From NCBI GenBank assembly GCA_900547035.1, contig URFM01000014.1, forward strand, positions 1 through 63,384: 63,384 nucleotides of DNA, in the 5' to 3' direction. Below the pieces are notes generated by a model. It had not been told where the DNA came from, searched no databases, and worked only from the letters and a program-made list of their open reading frames with translations. Positions 36,706 through 44,119 of the stretch are shown in pieces. Source of the stretch: an uncultured Clostridium sp. GTDB taxonomy: Bacteria; Bacillota; Clostridia; Lachnospirales; Lachnospiraceae. How positions within the stretch are numbered: position 1 is the first letter of the stretch; each line of letters opens with the position of its first letter. Both the position numbers and the translations under genes were made by a program.

Positions 36706-37551
36706 ATGAAGTACTTTTATATTATTGCAAATTACAATAAGGAATATGCCAAGGAAACGGAAAAACAAATCCGTACTTATTTGCAGGAACGGGGAGCTGT
36801 GTGCTGGTCCAATGTCCTGCGGGAGGACTGTTCCGGAGACGGCCGTACCAGGAAAGAGGATATTCCGGAAAAAACTCAGTGTCTGATTTCCATTGGCGGA
36901 GACGGTACCTTAATCCGGGCGGCCAGAAATCTGGCGGGACTGAATATTCCTATTCTGGGAGTGAATCGGGGGCATTTGGGATATTTAAACCAGGTGAACC
37001 GGGATGATGACCTGGAACCGGCACTGGATCAGCTGCTGGAGGACCGTTTTCAGATAGAGGAGCGGATGATGCTCTGCGGCGAGGCATGGAAGGGAGATTC
37101 TCTGGCTATGAAGGATATTGCCCTGAATGAGATTGCCCTGATCCGCAAATCCGTTTTGAACGCCCTGCGTTTTTTGGTTTATGTCAATGGGCAGTATCTG
37201 AGCAGATATTCGGCGGACGGCATTATCGTATCCACCCCCACCGGTTCCACAGCTTACAACATGTCCGCAGGAGGTCCTTTGGTAGCGCCCGGGGCCAGGA
37301 TGATGATTATGACGCCGATCTGCTCTCATGAATTAAATGCCAGGAGCATCGTTCTGGAACCGAAGGATCAGATTCAGATTGAAGTGTTTGGGGACGGACA
37401 GGTGGCGTCTTTTGACGGAGACACCTTTGTAGAGCTGGAGGAGGGGGACCGGCTGGTGATCCGCAGATCCAGCGTGGTTACGCCTATGATCCGCTTGAGA
37501 GAGATTTCCTTTATGCAAAATTTGAGCAACCATATGTCCGGGAGGATATGA
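36706..37551 (+). CDS. nadK: NAD kinase
   Basis: A 281-aa NAD kinase, which makes NADP from NAD and ATP or polyphosphate. The signature ISIGGDGTLIRAARNL holds the catalytic Asp of GGDGT. NRGHLGYLNQV, NEIALIRKSV and STPTGSTAYNMSAGGPLV form the nucleotide site. Its last four bases overlap the open frame of argR. Full length for the family. Confidence 0.95.
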   Translation: MKYFYIIANYNKEYAKETEKQIRTYLQERGAVCWSNVLREDCSGDGRTRKEDIPEKTQCLISIGGDGTLIRAARNLAGLNIPILGVNRGHLGYLNQVNRDDDLEPALDQLLEDRFQIEERMMLCGEAWKGDSLAMKDIALNEIALIRKSVLNALRFLVYVNGQYLSRYSADGIIVSTPTGSTAYNMSAGGPLVAPGARMMIMTPICSHELNARSIVLEPKDQIQIEVFGDGQVASFDGDTFVELEEGDRLVIRRSSVVTPMIRLREISFMQNLSNHMSGRI

Positions 37552-37580
37552 TGATGCCAGGGATAAGGAGGAGGCAGGAG

Positions 37581-38036
37581 ATGAAGATTGAGCGTCACAG
37601 CAAGATTGTGGAGCTAATTGGAAAATATCAGATTGAAACCCAGGAGGAGCTGGCAGAGAAGCTGAACAAGGCGGGCTTCAATGTGACCCAGGCTACGGTT
37701 TCCAGGGACATACGGGAACTGAAGCTGACCAAGATTCAGGGAGAGAATGGCAGACAGCATTACGTGGTACTGGAGGGACCTAAGGGGACCTCGGCGGAGA
37801 AGTACATTCGTATTTTGAGAGACGGCTTTACTTCCATGGATATGGCTCAGAATATTTTGGTGATTAAGACGGTTTCCGGTATGGCTATGGCAGTGGCGGC
37901 TGCCCTGGATGCGATTCACTTCAGCGAAGTGGTAGGTTGTATCGCCGGGGATGATACCATTATGTGTGCGATTCGCAGCGTGGACGATACCATTATTGTA
38001 ATGGAAAAAATCAAAAAGATGGTGGAGGAGTCCTAA
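37581..38036 (+). CDS. argR: Arginine repressor ArgR
   Basis: A 151-aa ArgR/AhrC. The N-terminal winged helix (MKIERHSKIVELIGKYQIET, QATVSRDIRELKL) binds ARG boxes, and the C-terminal domain has the arginine-binding GTIAGDDTIM-like segment (GCIAGDDTIMCAIRS). It works as a hexamer with arginine. The frame opens at 37548, but ATG 37581 gives the family N-terminus and has AGGAGGAGG at 37567-37574. No arg gene is next to it; its place between nadK and recN is conserved in Firmicutes. Confidence 0.95.
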   Translation: MKIERHSKIVELIGKYQIETQEELAEKLNKAGFNVTQATVSRDIRELKLTKIQGENGRQHYVVLEGPKGTSAEKYIRILRDGFTSMDMAQNILVIKTVSGMAMAVAAALDAIHFSEVVGCIAGDDTIMCAIRSVDDTIIVMEKIKKMVEES

Positions 38037-38048
38037 GGAGGAAACAAG

Positions 38049-39707
38049 ATGCTGTTGGAACTTCATGTAAGAAACCTGGCGTTGATTGAAAAGGCGGACG
38101 TGGAATTTGGCGAAGGATTAAATATTCTGACCGGAGAAACGGGAGCCGGAAAATCTATTATTATTGGTTCCGTGGCTTTGGCTCTTGGGGCAAAAGCGCC
38201 AAAGGACTGCATCCGCCAGGGTGCTCCCTATGCTTATGTGGAACTGGTTTTCTCGGTAGACTCTCAGAAAAAGCTGGAAAGCCTGAAGGAGTTGGAGGTA
38301 TTTCCTGATGAGAACGGACTGCTGATCGTTTCCAGAAAGATTATGCCATCCAGAAGTATTGGGCGGGTGGGAGATGAAACCGTCACCGCGGCCAGACTTC
38401 GGACGATTACGGAGCTGCTTTTGGATATTCACGGGCAGCACGAGCATCAATCCCTTTTGTATGAATCTAAGCATCTGGAGATTCTGGACGCCTATATCAG
38501 GTCCAAAACCCAACCTTTAAAAGACCGGGTCCGCCGATTTTGGGGACAATGGCAGGAGGCTCAGAAAAGGCTTTCTGAGCTGAACATGGATGAAGAACAG
38601 CGGCTTCGGGAGAAGGATTTTCTTCGTTTTGAAATCGGGGAGATTGAGGAAGCCAGCCTTAGGGAAGGGGAGGAGGAGGAGCTTACGGAGCAATACCGGA
38701 GGCTCAGCCACAGTCAGAGAATCCTTCAAAACCTTTCCAGGATTCATCGCATGCTGGAGGAGAGCAGTCTTTCCGAAGCGATTGTCAGTATGGAGGAAGT
38801 CTGCGGATACGATGAAGACTTCAGTGAGCTGAAGAATCAGCTCTATGACGGGGAGTCTATCCTGCAGGATGCGGACAGGGAGATCCTTAGCCGGATGGAT
38901 CACATGGATTTGGACGAGGAGAAGCTGGCCGCTGCGGAGGAGCGGCTGGATTTGATCCGCGGGCTGGAGGCAAAATACGGCGGCTCCGTAAAAGAGGTGC
39001 TGAAAAAACTGGAAGAAAAAAGGATACGTCTGGATGAACTGGAGCATTTCGAGCAGATTCGCCTGAAGGCGGAAGAAAATTTGAAGGAAGTTCAGAATAA
39101 GTTAGACGAAACCTGCGCAGAATTATCACAGGTGCGCAGAAAGGCTTCCGGGGAGATGGCCTTTCAGATCAAAAAAGCCCTGGAAGATTTGAATTTTCTG
39201 GACGTGGTGTTCGAGATGGAGATTGAGCGGCTGGATCATTTTACGCCTGCCGGTTATGACGAGGCCCGTTTTTTGATTTCCACCAATCCCGGAGAGCCGG
39301 CGAAGCCTTTGGGACAGGTGGCGTCCGGAGGTGAACTTTCCAGAATTATGCTTGCGATTAAAACGGTTCTGGCAGATACGGATGATATTCCTACCCTGAT
39401 TTTCGATGAGATCGATACCGGCATCAGCGGCAGAACGGCCCAGAAGGTTTCTGAGAAGCTGGCTTACATAGCCAGAACCCATCAGGTAATCTGCATTACC
39501 CATCTTCCTCAGATCGCAGCTATGGCTGACGTTCATTTTCTGATTGAAAAGAGGGCCTGGGAAGGAAGAACGGCCACAGCGATCCGAAGCCTGGACCGGT
39601 CAGAGGAAGTAGAGGAGCTGGCCCGACTTTTGGGAGGGGCTAAAATTACCGATGCGGTGAGACAGAATGCGGTAGAAATGAAGGAATTGGCAGACCGGAC
39701 AAAATAA
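38049..39707 (+). CDS. recN: DNA repair protein RecN
   Basis: A 552-aa SMC-like ATPase acting in double-strand break repair. The N-terminal Walker A is GETGAGKSIIIGSVALAL, with the Q-loop HGQHEHQSLL. A long coiled-coil middle follows. The C-terminal half holds the signature VASGGELSRIMLAIK, Walker B TLIFDEIDTGISG and the H-loop ITHLPQIAAMAD. Full length. A terminator and a dispersed repeat follow before spoIVB. Confidence 0.96.
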   Translation: MLLELHVRNLALIEKADVEFGEGLNILTGETGAGKSIIIGSVALALGAKAPKDCIRQGAPYAYVELVFSVDSQKKLESLKELEVFPDENGLLIVSRKIMPSRSIGRVGDETVTAARLRTITELLLDIHGQHEHQSLLYESKHLEILDAYIRSKTQPLKDRVRRFWGQWQEAQKRLSELNMDEEQRLREKDFLRFEIGEIEEASLREGEEEELTEQYRRLSHSQRILQNLSRIHRMLEESSLSEAIVSMEEVCGYDEDFSELKNQLYDGESILQDADREILSRMDHMDLDEEKLAAAEERLDLIRGLEAKYGGSVKEVLKKLEEKRIRLDELEHFEQIRLKAEENLKEVQNKLDETCAELSQVRRKASGEMAFQIKKALEDLNFLDVVFEMEIERLDHFTPAGYDEARFLISTNPGEPAKPLGQVASGGELSRIMLAIKTVLADTDDIPTLIFDEIDTGISGRTAQKVSEKLAYIARTHQVICITHLPQIAAMADVHFLIEKRAWEGRTATAIRSLDRSEEVEELARLLGGAKITDAVRQNAVEMKELADRTK

Positions 39708-39739
39708 AACAGATTGAAAACAAAAGATAGGACCATACT

Positions 39740-39771
39740 AAGAAAGAGGCGAACATGCTTCTTTCTTTTTT
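39740..39771 (+). terminator. Intrinsic terminator after recN
   Basis: AAGAAAGAGGC (39740-39750) pairs over 11 bases, one G-T, with GCTTCTTTCTT (39757-39767) around a six-base loop. TTTT follows and runs straight into the dispersed repeat. Confidence 0.85.
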
Positions 39772-39950
39772 GTTACGAGCACTTAGCGCCTGTCTTTTAG
39801 GCGCTTACGTGCGATACATGCAGAGCGCTTAGCGAGGTCTTTTCGAGCTTAGCGCGGAGCATTGTTACGAGCACTTAGCGCCTGTCTTTTAGGCGCTTAC
39901 GTGCGAAATATGCAGAGCACTTAGCGCCTCATCTTCAGGTGCTTACGAAG
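39771..39950. repeat. Dispersed palindromic repeat, copy 2 (longest)
   Basis: Units A-B-A-A'. Unit A is GCACTTAGCGCCT-gtctttt-AGGCGCTTACGTGC, with GCGCCT/AGGCGC and outer GCAC/GTGC pairing. Unit B has arms GCGCTTAGCGAG and GAGCTTAGCGC. A third A-like unit (AGCGCCTCATCTTCAGGTGCT) keeps pairing through a G-T. It fills the recN-spoIVB gap, which normally is short in Clostridia. Confidence 0.85.
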
Positions 39951-39987
39951 AAAGGAGCATGGGATAAGGAGATAAGGAGGCAGGAGA

Positions 39988-41274
39988 ATGAAGGGACGAT
40001 GGGGTTCTTATCGGTGGTTGGGACGGATCTTCTGGGTCGGAGCGGTAGGAGGGCTGCTTGCGGGATGGTACTATGTGGACCGGATGATACCGGACCGGGT
40101 GAGCATTGTGGAGGAGGAGAAGGAAGATTTTTCATTTCCCCTTCCTTTTTTCACCACGCTATCCAGCGACAGCCAGGAGGTGGCCCTGGGGAATGAGAGC
40201 AATATCCCGGCGGACCAGATTACCATCAGCGGGAATCAGCCTTTTTCCATGTATGCCGGTAATGAAGGCTCTTATGAGGTGGGATTGAAACTATTTGGAC
40301 TGATTAAGTTCAAGGAGATTCAGGTGAATGTGGTTCAAACCCGGTATGCGGTTCCTTGCGGCGCTCCCATAGGAATTTACCTGGAATCCGATGGGATTCT
40401 GGTGGTAGGCACAGGAAAATTAACCGGCGAGGACGGGGAGGAGATCGAACCGGCCAAGGGGATATTAAAATCAGGAGATTACATCGAGGCCTTTAACGGA
40501 AAGCCGCTGGATACCAAAGAAGAATTGATTCAGGCGGTGGACGACAGTCATGGGGAAGCAGTTACTTTGTCGGTGCGAAGGGAAGGTCAGATGGTGGACG
40601 TTAGTTTGGATCCGGTAAAAACCCAGGACGGCAGTTACAAGCTGGGAGCCTGGGTGCGGGATGACACCCAGGGCATCGGTACGGTTACCTATGTGGATTT
40701 GAACGGCGGTTTTGGGGCCCTGGGCCACGGCATCAGCGACAGTGATACCGGGGAGCTGGTCCAGTCCCAGAGCGGTTCCCTTTACTCCACGGAAATTCTG
40801 GGAATTGAGAAGGGAAGTCTGGGAAAGCCGGGACTTTTATCCGGGGTGATTTATTACGGACCTTCTTATGATATGGGGGAAATTACTAAAAACACGGAGG
40901 ACGGCATTTTCGGTACGGTAAATGACGCCTTCCTAAAAGAATATGGGATGGAGGAAGCCATTCCCATTGCCGCCAGACAGGAGGTAAAGCCGGGACCTGC
41001 CAAGCTGCGCAGCAGCGTATCGGGAGAGATTAAGGATTATGACATTGAGATTCAGAAGGTGGACTACAACTCCAGCCATAAAAATAAAAGTATGGTGATT
41101 GAGATTACGGATCCGGAGCTGATTCAGCTCACCGGCGGGATTGTTCAGGGGATGAGTGGTTCTCCGATTATACAGGACGGAAAGCTGGCCGGGGCTGTGA
41201 CCCACGTATTTCTCCAGGACGCCAAGCGGGGATATGGGATTTTGATTGAAAATATGCTGGAGGCGGCTGAGTAA
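39988..41274 (+). CDS. spoIVB: SpoIVB serine peptidase (sporulation)
   Basis: A 428-aa SpoIVB. It has an N-terminal membrane anchor (about 10-28), a PDZ domain (ILKSGDYIEAFNGKPLDTKEELIQAV in parts) and an SA-clan peptidase domain with GALGHGISD (catalytic His) and GMSGSPIIQ (catalytic Ser). Released into the intermembrane space of the forespore, it starts pro-sigma-K activation. It marks the organism as a spore former. In most Clostridia spo0A follows directly; here nagA does. Confidence 0.95.
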   Translation: MKGRWGSYRWLGRIFWVGAVGGLLAGWYYVDRMIPDRVSIVEEEKEDFSFPLPFFTTLSSDSQEVALGNESNIPADQITISGNQPFSMYAGNEGSYEVGLKLFGLIKFKEIQVNVVQTRYAVPCGAPIGIYLESDGILVVGTGKLTGEDGEEIEPAKGILKSGDYIEAFNGKPLDTKEELIQAVDDSHGEAVTLSVRREGQMVDVSLDPVKTQDGSYKLGAWVRDDTQGIGTVTYVDLNGGFGALGHGISDSDTGELVQSQSGSLYSTEILGIEKGSLGKPGLLSGVIYYGPSYDMGEITKNTEDGIFGTVNDAFLKEYGMEEAIPIAARQEVKPGPAKLRSSVSGEIKDYDIEIQKVDYNSSHKNKSMVIEITDPELIQLTGGIVQGMSGSPIIQDGKLAGAVTHVFLQDAKRGYGILIENMLEAAE

Positions 41275-41396
41275 CAAAAAATCCCATTTTATCATTATAT
41301 CACCTCATACTTACGACTATACGTCCTTACTTTTATGTATGGTATGACACAAATTTCTTAAATGATCGATAGCATCAAAAAAATATCATAAAGTCG

Positions 41397-41425
41397 TGCT
41401 ATAATCAGAGTAATAGTTCGGAAAG
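41397..41425 (+). promoter_or_regulatory. nagA promoter with leader element
   Basis: Extended -10 TGcTATAAT (hexamer 41400-41405) without a good -35. TAATAGTTCGGAAAGGCGGG, a diverged copy of the dispersed leader element, begins at 41411. Confidence 0.55.
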
Positions 41426-41437
41426 GCGGGAGCAGAG

Positions 41438-42625
41438 ATGGTGATACGGGGCGAACGGGTATGGCTTGGTGGTCAGTTTGTGAAAGCAAGCCTTAAGATT
41501 GAGAACGGAAGAATTTTAAAGGTGGGTAGGTACGAAGATGGGGAACAGTGGGCTAAGAAAGAAGGTCTTATAGACTGTGGCAGGGACTGCTTGATACCTG
41601 GATTGATAGACATTCACACTCACGGCGCTTTTGGCTTTGATACGGACGATGGGTTAAGAGACGGGCTGAGACAGTGGGCGGGGAAACTGCCGCTGGAGGG
41701 AGTGACCGCTTTTCTGCCAACCACAGCAGCCCAGACCCCGGCCGTTTTAAAAACTGCTCTGGAAAATGTGTCTGCAGGTATTCGGGCACAAGAGAAGGAG
41801 AAAAGAAGTCCGGCCTGGCCGGGGGCTCAGATTCTGGGAGTTCACATGGAAGGCCCTTTTTTGTCGAGGGACTATGCCGGGGCTCAGGCCGGGAACAGTA
41901 TTGCGCTCCCTTCCATAGAGCAGTTTCAGGAATACCAGAAGGCGGCAGGCGGAAGAATTCGCTGTCTGACCCTGGCGCCGGAGGAGGATGGAGATTTTGC
42001 TCTGACCAGGTACTGCTCGGAATCAGGGGTGGTGGTGAGTATGGGGCATTCGGCGGCAGATTATGAGACAGCTCTTCTGGCGACAGCCAACGGCGCTTCC
42101 TCCATGACCCATGTGTTTAACGCCATGACAGGATTTCACCACCGCAGACCGGGGCTTACAGGGGCGGCTTTAAGAATTCCGGACCTTTACGGGGAAATAA
42201 TTTGCGATGGCCTGCACTGCCATCCGTCGGCCCTGAACGCATTTTTTGCGGCAAAAGGGAAGAATTTCGGCATTATGGTTACCGACTCTCTGTCCGTGAA
42301 GGGATGTCCGGTTGGAACGGAGGGACGGCTGGGCGGTCAGCCGGTGGTGATGGGAGAAGACGGGCTGGCCCGATTAAAGGACAGCCAGACCATTGCGGGG
42401 AGTACGCTGTCTATGAACCAGGGGCTGAAGCTTTTGGTGGAAGAGGCTATGGTTCCGTTCGAATGCGCATTAAACGCCTGTACCATAAATCCGGCCCGGC
42501 TTCTTGGAATTGAAAGGCAAAAGGGGCGGATTATGGCGGGCTGCGACGCCGATTTGGTGCTGATGGGAGCGGAATATGAGGTGAAACGGGTTTGGTGCAG
42601 GGGAGAGGAAATGGTTAGAAACTAA
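41438..42625 (+). CDS. nagA: N-acetylglucosamine-6-phosphate deacetylase
   Basis: A 395-aa amidohydrolase. The metal and substrate motifs are IDIHTHGAFGFDTDD, HMEGPFLS (metal-binding Glu), GHSAADYE, MTHVFNAM, CDGLHCHP, and the catalytic Asp in VTDSLS. It removes the acetyl group from GlcNAc-6-P during amino-sugar use or wall recycling. nagB is not next to it. It stands in the place usually held by spo0A. Confidence 0.95.
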   Translation: MVIRGERVWLGGQFVKASLKIENGRILKVGRYEDGEQWAKKEGLIDCGRDCLIPGLIDIHTHGAFGFDTDDGLRDGLRQWAGKLPLEGVTAFLPTTAAQTPAVLKTALENVSAGIRAQEKEKRSPAWPGAQILGVHMEGPFLSRDYAGAQAGNSIALPSIEQFQEYQKAAGGRIRCLTLAPEEDGDFALTRYCSESGVVVSMGHSAADYETALLATANGASSMTHVFNAMTGFHHRRPGLTGAALRIPDLYGEIICDGLHCHPSALNAFFAAKGKNFGIMVTDSLSVKGCPVGTEGRLGGQPVVMGEDGLARLKDSQTIAGSTLSMNQGLKLLVEEAMVPFECALNACTINPARLLGIERQKGRIMAGCDADLVLMGAEYEVKRVWCRGEEMVRN

Positions 42626-42639
42626 ATATGGACTTTGAG

Positions 42640-42678
42640 AAAGAACCGGATCAGAGTTTTCAGATGCGGTTCTTTTTT
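42640..42678 (+). terminator. Intrinsic terminator after nagA
   Basis: AAGAACCG (42641-42648) pairs with CGGTTCTT (42667-42674), then TTTT. It separates nagA from the membrane protein and Hsp70 genes. Confidence 0.9.
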
Positions 42679-42789
42679 GATGTTCAAAAATTTTTTAAAA
42701 ATTTTTCAAAAAAATAAAACCGATCAAATCCCTCCGTCGTCTTATACTCAGAAAGCAATAAAAAATCAAATGAACAGGAGGATTTTATG

Positions 42790-43236
42790 ATGAGTAGGTA
42801 CGAGAGAAAGCTGGAGAAGATGGAGAGAGGAAATTGGTTTCGTAAGAGTCTGGTTGTAATGGGGATATTGATTTTGGGAATCGTCCTTGAGCAGCTGCTG
42901 GGAGCTTTAGGAAACGCTTTGGGGCTGTCGGCGCTGGAAAGCGTCAAGGAAGCGCTGTCGGCAGTGATCTTTATGGTTTACCTGTTTTTGACGCTGGCAA
43001 TCTACACCATTACCGGGGTTTGGGGATATATCTTACACCTGTCGAAGGAAGCCTTTTTACTGCCCTGGAGATTTACCCCGGTGATCGTATTTGCCTGGAT
43101 GTTTTTCATGTTTGAGCTGGCAATCGGCTTAATGCTGATGGTAGTGGTGGAAGTGATCGTTCTGTTCTGCCCGCCTCTGCTTCTGCACCTGGCCAGAAAT
43201 TACTACGAAGACAGGAGCGGGGTGATGATTGCCTGA
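42790..43236 (+). CDS. Small membrane protein, intact copy of a tandem pair
   Basis: A 148-aa protein of unknown function. It starts with a charged N-terminus (MSRYERKLEKMERGN), then has about four membrane helices (20-45, 57-80, 96-112, 113-133) and a short basic tail (LARNYYEDRSG). ATG 42790 is preferred over 42787 because the neighbour copy keeps the MSxYxRKLEK start with the same GGAGGATTT ribosome site. The next 230 bases hold a decayed duplicate of this gene, so the family expanded locally. It precedes the Hsp70 operon but has its own upstream region with TATACT at 42743-42748. Confidence 0.7.
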   Translation: MSRYERKLEKMERGNWFRKSLVVMGILILGIVLEQLLGALGNALGLSALESVKEALSAVIFMVYLFLTLAIYTITGVWGYILHLSKEAFLLPWRFTPVIVFAWMFFMFELAIGLMLMVVVEVIVLFCPPLLLHLARNYYEDRSGVMIA

Positions 43237-43269
43237 ACAGATGCTGCAAGAAACTTTGAATAAAACAGA

Positions 43270-43298
43270 TTGAATATGTACGAATATACGAGTATAAT
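43270..43298 (+). promoter_or_regulatory. Promoter of the Hsp70 operon
   Basis: TTGAAT (43270-43275), 17-base spacer, TATAAT (43293-43298). Transcription would start near 43305 and cross the decayed duplicate before the grpE-like gene. No CIRCE (HrcA) palindrome was seen, so this Hsp70 set is not under the usual heat-shock repressor. Confidence 0.7.
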
Positions 43299-43316
43299 AA
43301 ACAAGGAGGATTTACA

Positions 43317-43467
43317 ATGAGTAAGTATGCAAGAAAGCTGGAGAAGATCGAGAGTGGGAATCGGAGCAATGCTGATGGGAGTGGTACAGATGATCATCAT
43401 GTTTTGCCCGGTTTTGGTGGTACATATGGCCAGAAATTACTATCAGTCGCGCTGTGTGATTGCCTGA
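43317..43467 (+). pseudogene. Decayed duplicate of the upstream membrane protein gene
   Basis: It starts with a good AAGGAGG ribosome site and MSKYARKLEKIESGN, matching MSRYERKLEKMERGN of the intact copy. At about 43360 the match jumps, in another frame, to the C-terminal part: codons from 43360 read IGAMLMGVVQMIIMFCP, VLVVHMARNYY and VIA before TGA at 43465-43467, against IGLMLMVVVEVIVLFCP, LLLHLARNYY and MIA in the intact gene. About 96 codons are missing and the frame is shifted. The joint lies in a GGnAATcgg word shared by both sides. The original frame stays open and runs into the next gene. Confidence 0.85.
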
Positions 43468-43532
43468 GGAAAGAGATAAAATCGGAATGTACAGCAGCAG
43501 AGAATTCAACTGGAGAGGAGGACATTGCGAAG

Positions 43533-44096
43533 ATGGAACAGATTACAGAGGAAGCTCTGGGGAACGTAAACCCGGAGCAGGTAGACGCGATCAATGAAAT
43601 TCTGCTGAACACCCAGGAACAGTGTCAGATCATGGATCAGGTGCTTCGAAAGCAGATTGAAAAGAAAGATGAGCTGATTGATCGGCTTCATGGCGAACTG
43701 GAATATTATAAGAAAGATCAGGCCGACCGTCTGATCAATCAGGCCATGAAAGAGGTGATCAAGCTGCGGAACGATCTCTTAAAGGTGATAGAGTCAGAGG
43801 GCTGGGAAAAGATGGATGAGCGAAAACTTCGCCAGGTGATCGAATATCTGGAAGAAGATATTACGGACCTTTTGCAGAGGCAGGACATTGAGCCCTTTAC
43901 CAGTCTGCCGGGAGAATCGTTTGACCCGTCGAAGCACAGTGTGTCGAGCATAGTTTTCACAGAGGATGAGAACCTGGACCGCAGAATTCAGAAAAGCAAG
44001 ACCCCGGGATACATCAAGGGGGACCGGGTGTTGATTCATGAACCGGTGGTTGTCTACCGTAAAGAAAATAAACCCGCAGGCGCTGCCCGGGGATGA
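43533..44096 (+). CDS. GrpE-like nucleotide exchange factor
   Basis: A 187-aa protein. The long N-terminal helix (LNTQEQCQIMDQVLRKQIEK, then DELIDRLHGELEYYKKDQAD) and a four-helix part precede a C-terminal beta head ending KTPGYIKGDRVLIHEPVVVYRK, which mirrors the GYxLxGRVIRPAMVxV end of GrpE. It would release ADP from the two Hsp70s encoded next. The frame is open from 43317, but the first 72 codons come from a decayed duplicate read in the wrong frame. ATG 43533 has AGGAGG at 43516-43521 and is the likely start. It ends 23 bases before the first Hsp70. Confidence 0.75.
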   Translation: MEQITEEALGNVNPEQVDAINEILLNTQEQCQIMDQVLRKQIEKKDELIDRLHGELEYYKKDQADRLINQAMKEVIKLRNDLLKVIESEGWEKMDERKLRQVIEYLEEDITDLLQRQDIEPFTSLPGESFDPSKHSVSSIVFTEDENLDRRIQKSKTPGYIKGDRVLIHEPVVVYRKENKPAGAARG

Positions 44097-44119
44097 TAAA
44101 AGGAAGGAGAAACAGACAA

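Noticed and set aside
39771..39950. CRISPR array
   Set aside because: Units are palindromic, vary in spacing and sequence and have no unique spacers or cas genes.
42660..42720. A/T-rich run before the membrane protein gene as an origin or curved-DNA element
   Set aside because: No DnaA boxes or repeats were seen; it is best explained as the nagA terminator plus upstream promoter sequence.
43317..43532. N-terminal 72 residues of a 259-aa frame ahead of the GrpE-like protein
   Set aside because: This part is the decayed duplicate read in the wrong frame; the ribosome site before ATG 43533 and the match to the intact gene explain it.
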